A DNA stretch of 64,000 bases, from assembly GCA_051876105.1 (NCBI GenBank), contig JBJEHN010000045.1, positions 1-64,000 on the forward strand. Direction: 5' to 3'. Below, in pieces: positions 34,670 through 42,445 of the stretch. Every line of letters starts with the position of its first letter. Position 1 is the stretch's first letter. Source of the stretch: W2P13-069 sp051876105 (GTDB lineage: Bacteria > Actinomycetota > Coriobacteriia > Coriobacteriales > QAMH01). The notes beneath the pieces were generated by a model. That model was not told the DNA's origin. It saw nothing but the letters and a program-made list of their open reading frames with translations, and ran no database searches. A program made the position numbers and the translations under genes.

Positions 34670-34691
34670 ACCCCCGCGGTGCAGCGGGGGT
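34670..34691 (+). terminator. Hairpin after rplW
   Basis: ACCCCCGC and GCGGGGGT pair exactly around GGTGCA, 12 bases after the rplW stop. There is no T-run, so it may slow or partly stop transcription rather than end it. The remaining leader to rplB (34692-34820) is G/C-rich and has no gene. Confidence 0.5.
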
Positions 34692-34820
34692 CCAACTGGC
34701 TCTGTGCGCTCCAAATAGGAAACGCTCGGGGCCGTGGTAGTCCGGGGTCAGGGCCGCTGGAGGTTGCACACCCTCCGTTCCCAGGCGGTGTTGCTGGCAA
34801 ACGGACGAAAGGAGAATCTA

Positions 34821-35651
34821 ATGGGAGTCAAACAGTACAAGCCGACTTCTCCTGGTCGCCGTCATCAGACGGTCTCTGACTTCGCAGAGATCACGACCAA
34901 CAAGCCCGAGAAGTCTCTTCTGGAGCCCTTGCCCAAGAAGGCAGGCCGCAACAACTACGGTCGCATCACCTGCCGTCACCAGGGCGGTGGCCATAAGCGC
35001 AAGTATCGCAAGATCGACTTCAAGCGCAACAAGGACGGCGTGCCCGCCAAGGTCGCAACCATCGAGTACGACCCCAACCGCTCCGCACGCATCGCCCTGC
35101 TGCACTATGCAGACGGCTCCAAGGCCTACATCCTGCATCCCAAGGGCCTGAAGGTCGGCGACAAGGTCGAGTCCGGCCCCAACGCAGACATCAAGCCCGG
35201 CAACGCCCTGCCCCTGGCCAACATCCCCGTGGGTACCCTGATCCACGCCGTTGAGTTCCAGCCCGGCAAGGGTGCCGCCATGGCCCGCTCCGCCGGCACC
35301 AGCATCCAGCTGATGGGCAAGGAGGGCGGCTACGCCATCCTCCGCATGCCCTCCTCCGAGATGCGCCGCGTGCTCCTCACCTGCCGCGCTACCGTCGGCG
35401 AGGTCGGCAACGCCGAGCATGCCAACATCACCATCGGCAAGGCAGGCCGCAAGCGCTGGATGGGCGTCCGTCCCACCGTCCGCGGTACCGTCATGAACCC
35501 CGTCGACCATCCCCATGGTGGTGGCGAGGGCAAGAACAAGTCCGCAGGCCGTCATCCTGTCACTCCGTGGGGCATCCCCACCAAGGGCCATCGCACCCGT
35601 GACAAGAAGAAGTACAGCCAGCGCCTGATCATCCGCCGCCGCAAGAAGTAG
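34821..35651 (+). CDS. rplB: Ribosomal protein L2
   Basis: L2 is needed for subunit joining and peptidyl transfer. The 276 residues begin MGVKQYKPTSPGRRHQT and contain the strictly conserved MNPVDHPHGGGEG with the key histidine. I start at ATG 34821 after GAAAGGAG; the longer frame would read through the spacer. It opens the run rplB-rpsS-rplV-rpsC-rplP-rpmC-rpsQ-rplN-rplX. Confidence 0.98.
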   Translation: MGVKQYKPTSPGRRHQTVSDFAEITTNKPEKSLLEPLPKKAGRNNYGRITCRHQGGGHKRKYRKIDFKRNKDGVPAKVATIEYDPNRSARIALLHYADGSKAYILHPKGLKVGDKVESGPNADIKPGNALPLANIPVGTLIHAVEFQPGKGAAMARSAGTSIQLMGKEGGYAILRMPSSEMRRVLLTCRATVGEVGNAEHANITIGKAGRKRWMGVRPTVRGTVMNPVDHPHGGGEGKNKSAGRHPVTPWGIPTKGHRTRDKKKYSQRLIIRRRKK

Positions 35652-35671
35652 CTTGAAGGAGGAATAACACT

Positions 35672-35932
35672 ATGAGCCGCAGTCTCAAGAAGGGCCCCTT
35701 CGTGGAGCCGCGCCTCCTCGAGCGCATCATCAAGATGAACGAGGCAGGCGAGAAGAACGTGGTGAAGACCTGGAGCCGTTCCTCCACGATCTTCCCCGAG
35801 ATGGTGGGCCACACCATCGCCGTGCATGACGGCCGCCGTCATGTCCCCGTGTACGTCACCGAGTCCATGGTCGGGCACAAGCTGGGCGAGTTCGCCCCCA
35901 CCCGCACCTTCAAGGGCCACAAGGTTAAGTAG
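35672..35932 (+). CDS. rpsS: Ribosomal protein S19
   Basis: S19 binds 16S rRNA in the 30S head beside S13. The 86 residues begin MSRSLKKGPFVE and end LGEFAPTRTFKGHKVK, both typical. AAGGAGG precedes the ATG. The gene lies 20 bases after rplB and 14 before rplV in the usual order. Confidence 0.98.
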   Translation: MSRSLKKGPFVEPRLLERIIKMNEAGEKNVVKTWSRSSTIFPEMVGHTIAVHDGRRHVPVYVTESMVGHKLGEFAPTRTFKGHKVK

Positions 35933-35946
35933 GAGAGGAGAGCACA

Positions 35947-36285
35947 ATGGAAGCAAAGGCAATCGCCCGTTACGTGCGCGTCTCTCCCCGCAAGGCCCGC
36001 ATCGTAATCGACCAGGTTCGCGGTAAGGACGTCATCGCCGCCCAGGAGATCCTCGCGTTCAACGAGCGCGCAATCGCCGAGGTCGTGGCTAAGGTCGTCA
36101 ACTCCGCAGCCGCCAACGCACAGGACCGCTTCGGTCTCCGCCCCGAGAGCCTTGTGATCAAGGCCGCTTACGTGGACGAGGGCCCCACCATGAAGCGCTT
36201 CCGTCCCCGTGCAAAGGGTGCAGCTAGCAAGATCCGCAAGCGCACCAGCCACATCACCGTCATCGTCGCACCGAAGGAGGCGTAA
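35947..36285 (+). CDS. rplV: Ribosomal protein L22
   Basis: L22 lines the exit tunnel with L4; its loop is the site of macrolide resistance changes. The 112 residues include RYVRVSPRKARIVIDQVRG and the hairpin tip TMKRFRPRAKGAASKIRKR. GGAGAGGAG precedes the ATG. Three bases separate it from rpsC. Confidence 0.98.
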   Translation: MEAKAIARYVRVSPRKARIVIDQVRGKDVIAAQEILAFNERAIAEVVAKVVNSAAANAQDRFGLRPESLVIKAAYVDEGPTMKRFRPRAKGAASKIRKRTSHITVIVAPKEA

Positions 36286-36288
36286 AGC

Positions 36289-36993
36289 ATGGGTCAGAAG
36301 GTTCTGCCTACCGGTTTCCGCCTCGGTATTACCGAGAACTGGCGCAGCCGCTGGTACGCTGACAAGGATTATGCAGCTACCCTCAAGAACGACATGGAGC
36401 TGCGCAACTTCGCTGAGAAGAAGCTGGCAGGCGCTGCGCTCTCCAAGGTCGAGATCGAGCGCGCTGGCGACAAGGTCAAGGTCATCCTGACCACCGCCCG
36501 CCCCGGCATCGTCATCGGCAAGAAGGGCGCCGAGGTCGACAACCTCCGCAAGGAGCTCGAGACCATCGCCGGCGGCAAGGTCGCCGTCGAGGTCGTCGAG
36601 GTCAAGCGCCCCGAGCTTGACGCCAACCTGGTCGCCCAGTCTATCGCCGACCAGCTGGAGGGCCGCGTCGCCTTCCGTCGCGCAATGCGCAAGGCCGTTC
36701 AGTCCGCCCGCAAGTCCGGCGCCAAGGGTATCCGTATCCAGTGCTCCGGCCGCCTGGGTGGCGCTGAGATGAGCCGCCGCGAGTGGTACCGCGAGGGTCG
36801 CGTGCCCCTGCATACCCTCCGCGCCCAGATCGACTATGGTTTCGCAACCGCACACACCACCATGGGCTCTTGCGGCATCAAGGTGTGGGTCTACTACGGT
36901 GAGGTTCTGCCTGGTCAGAAGCCTTCCAACCCCGCACTCGAGGGTGTCTCCAACCAGCGCCGTGGCCGCGGTCGCCGCGAGGGGAGGAACTAA
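36289..36993 (+). CDS. rpsC: Ribosomal protein S3
   Basis: S3 forms part of the mRNA entry channel and its helicase activity. The 234 residues begin MGQKVLPTGFRLGI and contain the KH-domain loop GIVIGKKGAE and the C-terminal SGRLGGAEMSR. The start is 3 bases after rplV and follows GGAGG. The tail ends in a basic RRGRGRREGRN run. Confidence 0.98.
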   Translation: MGQKVLPTGFRLGITENWRSRWYADKDYAATLKNDMELRNFAEKKLAGAALSKVEIERAGDKVKVILTTARPGIVIGKKGAEVDNLRKELETIAGGKVAVEVVEVKRPELDANLVAQSIADQLEGRVAFRRAMRKAVQSARKSGAKGIRIQCSGRLGGAEMSRREWYREGRVPLHTLRAQIDYGFATAHTTMGSCGIKVWVYYGEVLPGQKPSNPALEGVSNQRRGRGRREGRN

Positions 36994-36996
36994 ACA

Positions 36997-37422
36997 ATGC
37001 TGATGCCTAAGCGCGTTAAGCACCGCAAGGTGCAGCGTGGCTCCATGAAGGGCCATGCAAAGGGTGGCACCACCCTGAACTACGGCTTCTGCGGTATCCA
37101 GGCCCTCGAGGCACACTGGATCACCAACCGCCAGATCGAGGCTGCCCGTATCGCCATGACCCGCTACATGAAGCGCGGTGGCAAGGTGTACATCAACATC
37201 TTCCCGGACAAGCCCATCACCAAGAAGCCTGCCGAGACCCGCATGGGCTCCGGCAAGGGCAACCCCGAGGAGTGGGTGGCTGTCGTCAAGCCGGGCCGCA
37301 TCATGTTCGAGATCGACGGCGTGGCCCCCGAGATCGCACGCGAGGCAATGCGTCTGGCCATCCAGAAGCTGCCCATCAAGTGCAAGATGGTCTTCCGCGA
37401 GACCGAGAAGGAAGGTGAGTAA
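36997..37422 (+). CDS. rplP: Ribosomal protein L16
   Basis: L16 helps position A- and P-site tRNAs on the 50S subunit. The 141 residues begin MLMPKRVKHRKVQRG and contain GRGRMG-type residues replaced here by the local form ITNRQIEAARIAMTRYMKRG, then KPAETRMGSGKG. I take ATG 36997, well spaced from GGGGAGGA; an ATG two codons later would also be readable. Confidence 0.98.
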   Translation: MLMPKRVKHRKVQRGSMKGHAKGGTTLNYGFCGIQALEAHWITNRQIEAARIAMTRYMKRGGKVYINIFPDKPITKKPAETRMGSGKGNPEEWVAVVKPGRIMFEIDGVAPEIAREAMRLAIQKLPIKCKMVFRETEKEGE

Positions 37423-37425
37423 AGA

Positions 37426-37626
37426 ATGAAGGCTGCCGAACTGCGTGAGCTCAGCACTGCTGACCTGAACGTCAAGCTCGAGGAGGCTCGTTCCGAGCTC
37501 TTCAACCTCCGCTTCCAGATGGCCACCAGCCAGCTGGAGAACACGGCCCGCATCAAGACCGTGAAGAAGGACATTGCCCGCATTCTCACCGAGCTTCGCG
37601 CTCGCGAGATCGCCGCTGAGAAGTAA
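37426..37626 (+). CDS. rpmC: Ribosomal protein L29
   Basis: L29 sits beside L23 at the tunnel exit. The 66 residues form two helices, with LRELSTADLNVKLEEARSEL and the diagnostic FNLRFQMATSQLEN. The start is 3 bases after rplP. Its overlap with other frames is only apparent; codon bias supports this frame. Confidence 0.97.
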   Translation: MKAAELRELSTADLNVKLEEARSELFNLRFQMATSQLENTARIKTVKKDIARILTELRAREIAAEK

Positions 37627-37636
37627 GGAGTACACG

Positions 37637-37897
37637 ATGAGCGAAGAGCGCGGTCGTCGTAAGGTCCGCCAGGGCGTTGTCGTCTCTGCGGCCAATGACA
37701 AAACCATCGTCGTGCAGGTCAAGGAGCGCAAGCCGCACCGGGTCTACAAGAAGATGATGACCACCACCAAGAAGTTCCACGCCCATGACGAGGGCAACAT
37801 CGCTGGTGTGGGCGACACCGTCCGCATCCAGGAGACCCGCCCCCTGTCCAAGATGAAGCGCTGGCGCCTTGTCGAGATCGTCGAGAAGGCCAAGTAA
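37637..37897 (+). CDS. rpsQ: Ribosomal protein S17
   Basis: S17 is a primary 16S rRNA binder with an OB fold. The 86 residues contain QGVVVSAANDKTIVVQVKER and GDTVRIQETRPLSKMKRW. I choose ATG 37637 after TAAGGAG; the longer in-frame start would overlap rpmC out of frame. It is followed after 29 bases by rplN. Confidence 0.97.
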   Translation: MSEERGRRKVRQGVVVSAANDKTIVVQVKERKPHRVYKKMMTTTKKFHAHDEGNIAGVGDTVRIQETRPLSKMKRWRLVEIVEKAK

Positions 37898-37926
37898 AAA
37901 CCTGCTAACCAGAAAGGTATGTTTCG

Positions 37927-38295
37927 ATGATTCAGATGCAAAGCATGCTGGCTGTCGCCGACAACTCTGGTGCGCGCAAGGTTCAGTGCATCAAGGTTCT
38001 GGGTGGCTCCAAGCGCCGCTATGCCGGTCTCGGCGACGTGATCGTCTGCAGCGTCAAGGAAGCCGCTCCCAACGGCCAGGTCAAGAAGGGCGATGTCGTT
38101 CGCTGCGTCATCGTCCGCGTTAAGAAGGAAGTCCGCCGCAAGGACGGCTCCTACATCAAGTTCGACCAGAACGCCGCTGTTCTGGTGAACGCAGACGGCT
38201 CCCCCCGCGGCACCCGTATTTTCGGGCCCGTCGCTCGCGAGCTGCGCGACAAGAAGTTCATGAAGATCGTCTCCCTCGCCCCCGAGACGCTGTAA
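37927..38295 (+). CDS. rplN: Ribosomal protein L14
   Basis: L14 contacts the 30S subunit through bridge B8. The 122 residues begin MIQMQSMLAVADNSGARKV, nearly invariant in bacteria, and include RGTRIFGPVARELR. GAAAGG precedes the ATG. It is the usual neighbour of rplX, 13 bases downstream. Confidence 0.98.
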   Translation: MIQMQSMLAVADNSGARKVQCIKVLGGSKRRYAGLGDVIVCSVKEAAPNGQVKKGDVVRCVIVRVKKEVRRKDGSYIKFDQNAAVLVNADGSPRGTRIFGPVARELRDKKFMKIVSLAPETL

Positions 38296-38308
38296 GGAGG
38301 TATGAGAG

Positions 38309-38623
38309 ATGGCTATGAAGATCAAGACCGGTGACAAGGTCAAGGTTCTCTGCGGCAAGGACAAGGGCACCGAGGCCGAGGTTATCGCAGCGTTCCCCCG
38401 CGAGCGCAAGGTCAAGGTCCAGGGCGTGGCTGTTGTGAAGAAGCACTGCAAGCCCACCCAGGCAAACCCCAACGGTGGCATCATCGAGAAGGAGGCCAAG
38501 ATCGACGTGTCCAACGTCATGCTGATCTGCCCCAACTGCGGTCTGCCCACCCGCGTCAAGTCCGACCGCTCCACCGGCAAGCGCGTCCGCGTTTGCAAGA
38601 AGTGCGGTAAGAACATCGACTAA
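38309..38623 (+). CDS. rplX: Ribosomal protein L24
   Basis: L24 starts 50S assembly and lies near the tunnel exit. The 104 residues carry the KOW motif GDKVKVLCGKDKGTE. The C-terminal part has two cysteine pairs, C74/C77 (CPNC) and C96/C99 (CKKC), that can bind zinc, as in many Gram-positive forms. GGAGG precedes the ATG. A 141-base hairpin-rich spacer follows before rplE. Confidence 0.97.
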   Translation: MAMKIKTGDKVKVLCGKDKGTEAEVIAAFPRERKVKVQGVAVVKKHCKPTQANPNGGIIEKEAKIDVSNVMLICPNCGLPTRVKSDRSTGKRVRVCKKCGKNID

Positions 38624-38625
38624 CA

Positions 38626-38746
38626 GGGTGCGCGCCACTGGCGCACACCCGCTGCTGCGGGGGCCGCATGCCCCCGCAGCGCATGTGTACTGACAGGCCC
38701 CAGGGCACCCTGCCCCGGGGGGTGAGGTTGGAACCCCACCTTAAAT
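38626..38746 (+). promoter_or_regulatory. Hairpin-rich spacer before rplE
   Basis: Several stems follow one another: GGGTGCGCG with CGCACACCC (38626-38650), a perfect GCTGCGGGGG / CCCCCGCAGC (38654-38680), and a third around CAGGGCACCCTG. There is no gene and no clear T-run. It may be an attenuator or a processing site that sets rplE apart from the upstream run. Confidence 0.5.
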
Positions 38747-38764
38747 CTCGTAAGGAGTAAAGAA

Positions 38765-39313
38765 ATGGCACCTCGTCTTCAGGAGAAGTACAAGAACGAG
38801 ATCGCCCCTGCCCTCAAGGAGCAGCTCGGCATCGAGAACGTCAACTGCGTCCCCAAGCTGACCAAGATCGTGGTCAACATGGGCGTTGGTGAGGCCGCAA
38901 CCGACAGCAAGGCCATCGACGCCGCTGTCAACGACCTGCGCATCATCACCGGCCAGCAGCCCATGATCTGCCGCGCCAAGAAGTCCATCGCGAGCTTCAA
39001 GCTGCGTGCCGGCATGCCCATCGGCTGCAAGGTCACCCTGCGTGGCGAGCGTATGTACGAGTTCTTCGACCGCCTGCTGGCCACTGCGATCCCCCGCATC
39101 CGCGACTTCCGCGGCCTGTCCGCCACCTCCTTCGACGGCAACGGCAACTACTCCATGGGCGTCTCCGAGCAGCTGATCTTCCCGGAGATCGACTACGACA
39201 AGGTCGACAAGACCCGCGGCATGGACATCACCTTCGTGACCACCGCCACCACCGACGAGCACTGCAAGGCACTGCTCGACGCATTCGGCTTCCCCTTCAA
39301 GCGCACCAAGTAA
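38765..39313 (+). CDS. rplE: Ribosomal protein L5
   Basis: L5 binds 5S rRNA and forms a bridge with the 30S head. The 182 residues contain VPKLTKIVVNMGVGEA, KKSIASFKLRAGMPIG and the RGMDITFVTTATTDEH end. AAGGAG precedes the ATG. It stands alone here: a spacer with hairpins lies before it and a strong terminator after it. Confidence 0.98.
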   Translation: MAPRLQEKYKNEIAPALKEQLGIENVNCVPKLTKIVVNMGVGEAATDSKAIDAAVNDLRIITGQQPMICRAKKSIASFKLRAGMPIGCKVTLRGERMYEFFDRLLATAIPRIRDFRGLSATSFDGNGNYSMGVSEQLIFPEIDYDKVDKTRGMDITFVTTATTDEHCKALLDAFGFPFKRTK

Positions 39314-39359
39314 GCGCGCCTCAAAAGGAGCAGCCGCCTTCCCGGCAGGGGAGGCTGTG

Positions 39360-39400
39360 AAAGTGGACCGTGAGTAAAATTCACGGTCCACTTTCTTGTG
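39360..39400 (+). terminator. Terminator between rplE and rpsN
   Basis: AAAGTGGACCGTGA (39360-39373) and TCACGGTCCACTTT (39381-39394) are exact 14-bp complements followed by a T-rich stretch. A weak -10, TATACA (39414-39419), lies downstream and could restart transcription for rpsN. Confidence 0.85.
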
Positions 39401-39458
39401 TTTTGTGAGAGAATATACAACTGTCCCGTTTTATGTGTTCTATTTAGGAGGCATTGCA

Positions 39459-39644
39459 TTGGCAAAGAAATCGATGATCGCCAAGGCCAAGCGCGAGCCC
39501 AAGTACAGCACTCGCAGCTACACTCGCTGCAACCGCTGCGGTCGACCCCATTCCGTCTACCGCAAGTTCGGTCTGTGCCGTGTTTGTCTTCGTGAGATGG
39601 CCCTCAGAGGCGAGCTTCCCGGTGTCCGCAAAGCCAGCTGGTAG
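39459..39644 (+). CDS. rpsN: Ribosomal protein S14, zinc-binding type Z
   Basis: The 61 residues match the short zinc form of S14, with ligands Cys24, Cys27, Cys40 and Cys43 (CNRC and CRVC) and the end GELPGVRKASW. It completes the 30S head. The start codon is TTG 39459 with TAGGAGG upstream; the longer ATG frame reads through the promoter region. A terminator precedes it, so it is probably expressed from its own promoter. Confidence 0.96.
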   Translation: MAKKSMIAKAKREPKYSTRSYTRCNRCGRPHSVYRKFGLCRVCLREMALRGELPGVRKASW

Positions 39645-39761
39645 GATCAAGTCTTTCCAGACAGGCCCAGCGTAGAGCCGGGCTGCCCCGAGAAGGCGCG
39701 GCCGCTACGGGCGGCAGCGAACCACTCAGACGCAGTCATCAATGAACTATAGGAGGAATCA

Positions 39762-40160
39762 ATGAGCGTCACCGATCCCATCGCAGACATGCTTACGCGC
39801 ATCCGTAACGCAAATGCTGCGAGCCATCAGACGGTTTCCATGCCGTCTTCCAAGAAGCTCGTGGAGATTGCCCGCATCCTCAAGGAGGAGGGCTACATCA
39901 CCGAGTATGAGGTCATCGAGAAGGCACCTCAGAACGAGCTGAACATCACCCTCAAGTACGGTCCCAAGAAGTCCAAGGTCATCAAGGGCATCCGCCGCAT
40001 CTCCAAGCCCGGCCTGCGCATCTACGCCGGCCGCGACGAGCTGCCCCGCGTCCTCGGCGGCCTGGGTACCGCTATCATCTCCACCTCCAAGGGTGTCATG
40101 ACCGACCGCGACGCACGCCTTGCCGGCGTCGGCGGCGAGGTCCTGGCATACGTCTGGTAA
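39762..40160 (+). CDS. rpsH: Ribosomal protein S8
   Basis: S8 binds the centre of 16S rRNA and, in enteric bacteria, represses the spc operon. The 132 residues include DPIADMLTRIRNANAA and the C-terminal STSKGVMTDRDARLAGVGGE. AGGAGG precedes the ATG. A 117-base leader lies between rpsN and this gene and could fold, but I recognise no S8 target in it. Confidence 0.98.
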   Translation: MSVTDPIADMLTRIRNANAASHQTVSMPSSKKLVEIARILKEEGYITEYEVIEKAPQNELNITLKYGPKKSKVIKGIRRISKPGLRIYAGRDELPRVLGGLGTAIISTSKGVMTDRDARLAGVGGEVLAYVW

Positions 40161-40186
40161 TCGGTTAACGGAAAGGAGCAAGTTAC

Positions 40187-40726
40187 ATGTCTCGTATCGG
40201 TAAACTGCCCGTCTCCGTTCCTGCCGGAGTCGAGGTTTCCATCAACGGCAACGAGGTGACTGTCAAGGGCCCCAAGGGCGAGCTCACCCGTAGCTTCTAC
40301 AGCGCTCTCACCATCGAGCAGGCCGAGGACGGCTCCATCGTCGTCACCCGCCCTGATGACGAGCGCGACTCCCGTGCACAGCACGGCCTGACCCGCACCC
40401 TGATCAACAACATGGTCGTCGGTGTCTCCGAGGGCTACTCCAAGACCCTCGAGCTCGTCGGCGTCGGCTACCGCGCCGCCATCAAGGGCGACAAGCTCGA
40501 GATGAACCTCGGCTTCTCCCACCCCGTGATCATCGAGAAGCCCGAGGGCATCACGTTCGAGTGCCCCGACCAGGCAAAGATCGTTGTCTCCGGTATCGAC
40601 AAGCAGCAGGTCGGCCAGGTTGCAGCAGATATCCGCAAGTGGCGCAAGCCCGAGCCTTACAAGGGCAAGGGTATCCGCTACCAGGGCGAGCATATCCGCC
40701 GCAAGGAAGGCAAGACCGCTAAGTAG
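40187..40726 (+). CDS. rplF: Ribosomal protein L6
   Basis: L6 lies near the factor-binding site. The 179 residues show the duplicated fold, with SRIGKLPVSVPAGVEV at the start and KWRKPEPYKGKGIRY near the end. AAAGGAG precedes the ATG. The gene follows rpsH by 26 bases in the usual spc order. Confidence 0.98.
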   Translation: MSRIGKLPVSVPAGVEVSINGNEVTVKGPKGELTRSFYSALTIEQAEDGSIVVTRPDDERDSRAQHGLTRTLINNMVVGVSEGYSKTLELVGVGYRAAIKGDKLEMNLGFSHPVIIEKPEGITFECPDQAKIVVSGIDKQQVGQVAADIRKWRKPEPYKGKGIRYQGEHIRRKEGKTAK

Positions 40727-40773
40727 TTACCGCCGGTCTTTGTACCGGGTGATTTCAAGGAGTGTAAGAACTT

Positions 40774-41142
40774 ATGGATAAGCAGAAGCTTAAGAGGGAG
40801 GGCCTGGCTCGTCGCCAGCGTCGCGTCCGCGGCAAGATCTCCGGCACTGCCGAGCGTCCCCGCCTGCGCGTGACCCGCTCTAACACCAACATCTACGCTC
40901 AGGTCATCGACGATGTCACCGCTACCACCCTGGTCAGCGCTTCTTCCATCGATGCCGAGTTCAAGGCCACCGGCAAGTCCGGCGGCAACATCGAGGGTGC
41001 CGCCGAGGTGGGCAAGCTCGTCGCCGAGCGTGCTCTCAAGGCTGGCATCGACACCATCGTGTTCGACCGTGGCGGCCGCCTGTACCATGGCCGCGTCAAG
41101 GCACTCGCGGAAGGCGCCCGCGAGGCAGGCCTGAAGTTCTAG
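40774..41142 (+). CDS. rplR: Ribosomal protein L18
   Basis: L18 carries 5S rRNA into the 50S subunit. The 122 residues include RRQRRVRGKISGTAERPRL, SNTNIYAQVIDD and the end YHGRVKALAEGAREAGLKF. AAGGAG lies before the ATG. Next in line, 16 bases on, is rpsE. Confidence 0.98.
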   Translation: MDKQKLKREGLARRQRRVRGKISGTAERPRLRVTRSNTNIYAQVIDDVTATTLVSASSIDAEFKATGKSGGNIEGAAEVGKLVAERALKAGIDTIVFDRGGRLYHGRVKALAEGAREAGLKF

Positions 41143-41158
41143 GAAGGGGATTGTCAGA

Positions 41159-41701
41159 ATGGCACAAAGGTCCAACAACAAGGCCAACAAGCAGGCCAAC
41201 CCTGCCGTCCCTGAGCTGGAGGAGCAGGTCGTCGTCATCAACCGCGTTTCCAAGACCGTCAAGGGCGGCCGTCGCCTGAGCCTCAGCGCGCTGGTCGTCG
41301 TGGGCAACCGCAACGGCAAGGTCGGCGTTGGCATGGGCAAGTCCGCTGAGGTGCCCCTGGCCATCTCCAAGGCCGTCGAGGACGCAAAGAAGAACATGTT
41401 CACCGTGCCCGTCACCGAGGCTGGCACCGTTCCCCACGAGGTCATCGGCGAGTTCGGCGCCGGCCGCGTGCTCATCAAGCCCGCTGTTGCAGGTACCGGT
41501 ATCATCGCCGGCGGCCCCGTCCGCGCCCTGCTCGAGCTTGCAGGCATCAAGGACGTCATGTCCAAGTCCCTGGGCACCGACAACGCCATGAACGTCGTCA
41601 AGGCGGCTGCTGCCGGCCTGGCTGACCTGACCTCCCCCGAGGACGTCGCAGCCAAGCGCGGCATGGACCTCGGCAAGATCTACGGAAAGAAGGTTCAGTA
41701 A
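41159..41701 (+). CDS. rpsE: Ribosomal protein S5
   Basis: S5 contributes to the mRNA entry channel and accuracy. The 180 residues have a 20-residue basic N-terminal extension, then VVVINRVSKTVKGGRR and GAGRVLIKPAVAGTGIIAGG. AGGAAGGGG-like sequence precedes the ATG. Its stop codon overlaps the rpmD start in TAATG, so the pair is coupled. Confidence 0.98.
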   Translation: MAQRSNNKANKQANPAVPELEEQVVVINRVSKTVKGGRRLSLSALVVVGNRNGKVGVGMGKSAEVPLAISKAVEDAKKNMFTVPVTEAGTVPHEVIGEFGAGRVLIKPAVAGTGIIAGGPVRALLELAGIKDVMSKSLGTDNAMNVVKAAAAGLADLTSPEDVAAKRGMDLGKIYGKKVQ

Positions 41702-41886
41702 TGGCAGAGAAGACCCTGCGCGTGACCCAGGTGAAGTCCTCCATCGGCTACAAGAAGGACCAGCTGGCCACCCTCAAGAACCTTGGCCTCGGCAAGATCG
41801 GCCGCTCCCACGAGCTCGTCGACAACGAGTGCGTCCGCGGCATGATCTTCAAGGTCAAGCACCTCATCGAGGTCGAGGAGATCTAA
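41701..41886 (+). CDS. rpmD: Ribosomal protein L30
   Basis: The 61 residues match the short bacterial L30, with LRVTQVKSSIGYKKDQ and LGLGKIGRSHELVDN. It overlaps the rpsE stop by one base. A G/C hairpin lies 17 bases after its stop, before rplO. Confidence 0.97.
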   Translation: MAEKTLRVTQVKSSIGYKKDQLATLKNLGLGKIGRSHELVDNECVRGMIFKVKHLIEVEEI

Positions 41887-41903
41887 GCACTATCTGGTAA
41901 TGG

Positions 41904-41929
41904 CCGAGCCGCCCGCATGGGCGGCTCGG
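41904..41929 (+). terminator. Hairpin between rpmD and rplO
   Basis: CCGAGCCGCCC and GGGCGGCTCGG are exact 11-bp complements around GCAT, followed by TGTTGG. The T-run is short, so read-through into rplO is possible. A smaller stem, ACCC-GTATAAA-GGGT, lies just before the rplO ribosome binding site. Confidence 0.55.
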
Positions 41930-42003
41930 TGTTGGAAGTCTGCCGGCGGCGAGCTGCCGGCTCACCCGTATAAAGGGTGCAAGCGATTCGAAGGAGAATC
42001 CAC

Positions 42004-42444
42004 ATGAACCTGCATGACCTGAAGCCGGCTCCCGGCTCCACCCACTCCCGCAAGCGCGTCGGCCGCGGTGTCGGCTCCGGCTACGGCGGAACCTCCGGCC
42101 GCGGCATGAACGGCCAGGGCTCCCGCGCTGGCGGCACCAAGGGCCCCGGCTTTGAGGGCGGCCAGACCCCGCTGGCGATGCGCCTCCCCAAGCTGCCCGG
42201 CTTCCGCAACATCAACCGCAAGGAGTACCTGCCCGTCAACGTCTCCCGCATCGAGGCCAAGTATGAGGCTGGCGAGGTCGTGGACGGCGAGTCCCTGGTT
42301 GCCAAGGGCATCATCAAGCACGCAGACTCCCTGGTGAAGGTCCTCGGCGACGGCGAGATCACCAAGGCTGTCACCATCAAGGGCCTCAAGGTCTCCGCTT
42401 CTGCACAGGCCAAGATCGAGGCTGCCGGCGGGAAGGTCGAGTAA
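42004..42444 (+). CDS. rplO: Ribosomal protein L15
   Basis: L15 is a late-assembling 50S protein. The 146 residues begin MNLHDLKPAPGSTHSRKRV and contain the Gly-rich loop GYGGTSGRGMNGQGSRAGG and FEGGQTPLAMRLPK. I use ATG 42004 after AAGGAG. One base separates its stop from the secY GTG. Confidence 0.98.
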   Translation: MNLHDLKPAPGSTHSRKRVGRGVGSGYGGTSGRGMNGQGSRAGGTKGPGFEGGQTPLAMRLPKLPGFRNINRKEYLPVNVSRIEAKYEAGEVVDGESLVAKGIIKHADSLVKVLGDGEITKAVTIKGLKVSASAQAKIEAAGGKVE

Positions 42445-42445
42445 C

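Noticed and set aside
35839..37731. 630-residue antisense frame over rpsS to rpsQ
   Set aside because: Opposite a run of certain ribosomal genes.
38700..38746. tRNA-like segment GGTTGGAACCCC
   Set aside because: No acceptor stem, no anticodon arm; part of a hairpin spacer.
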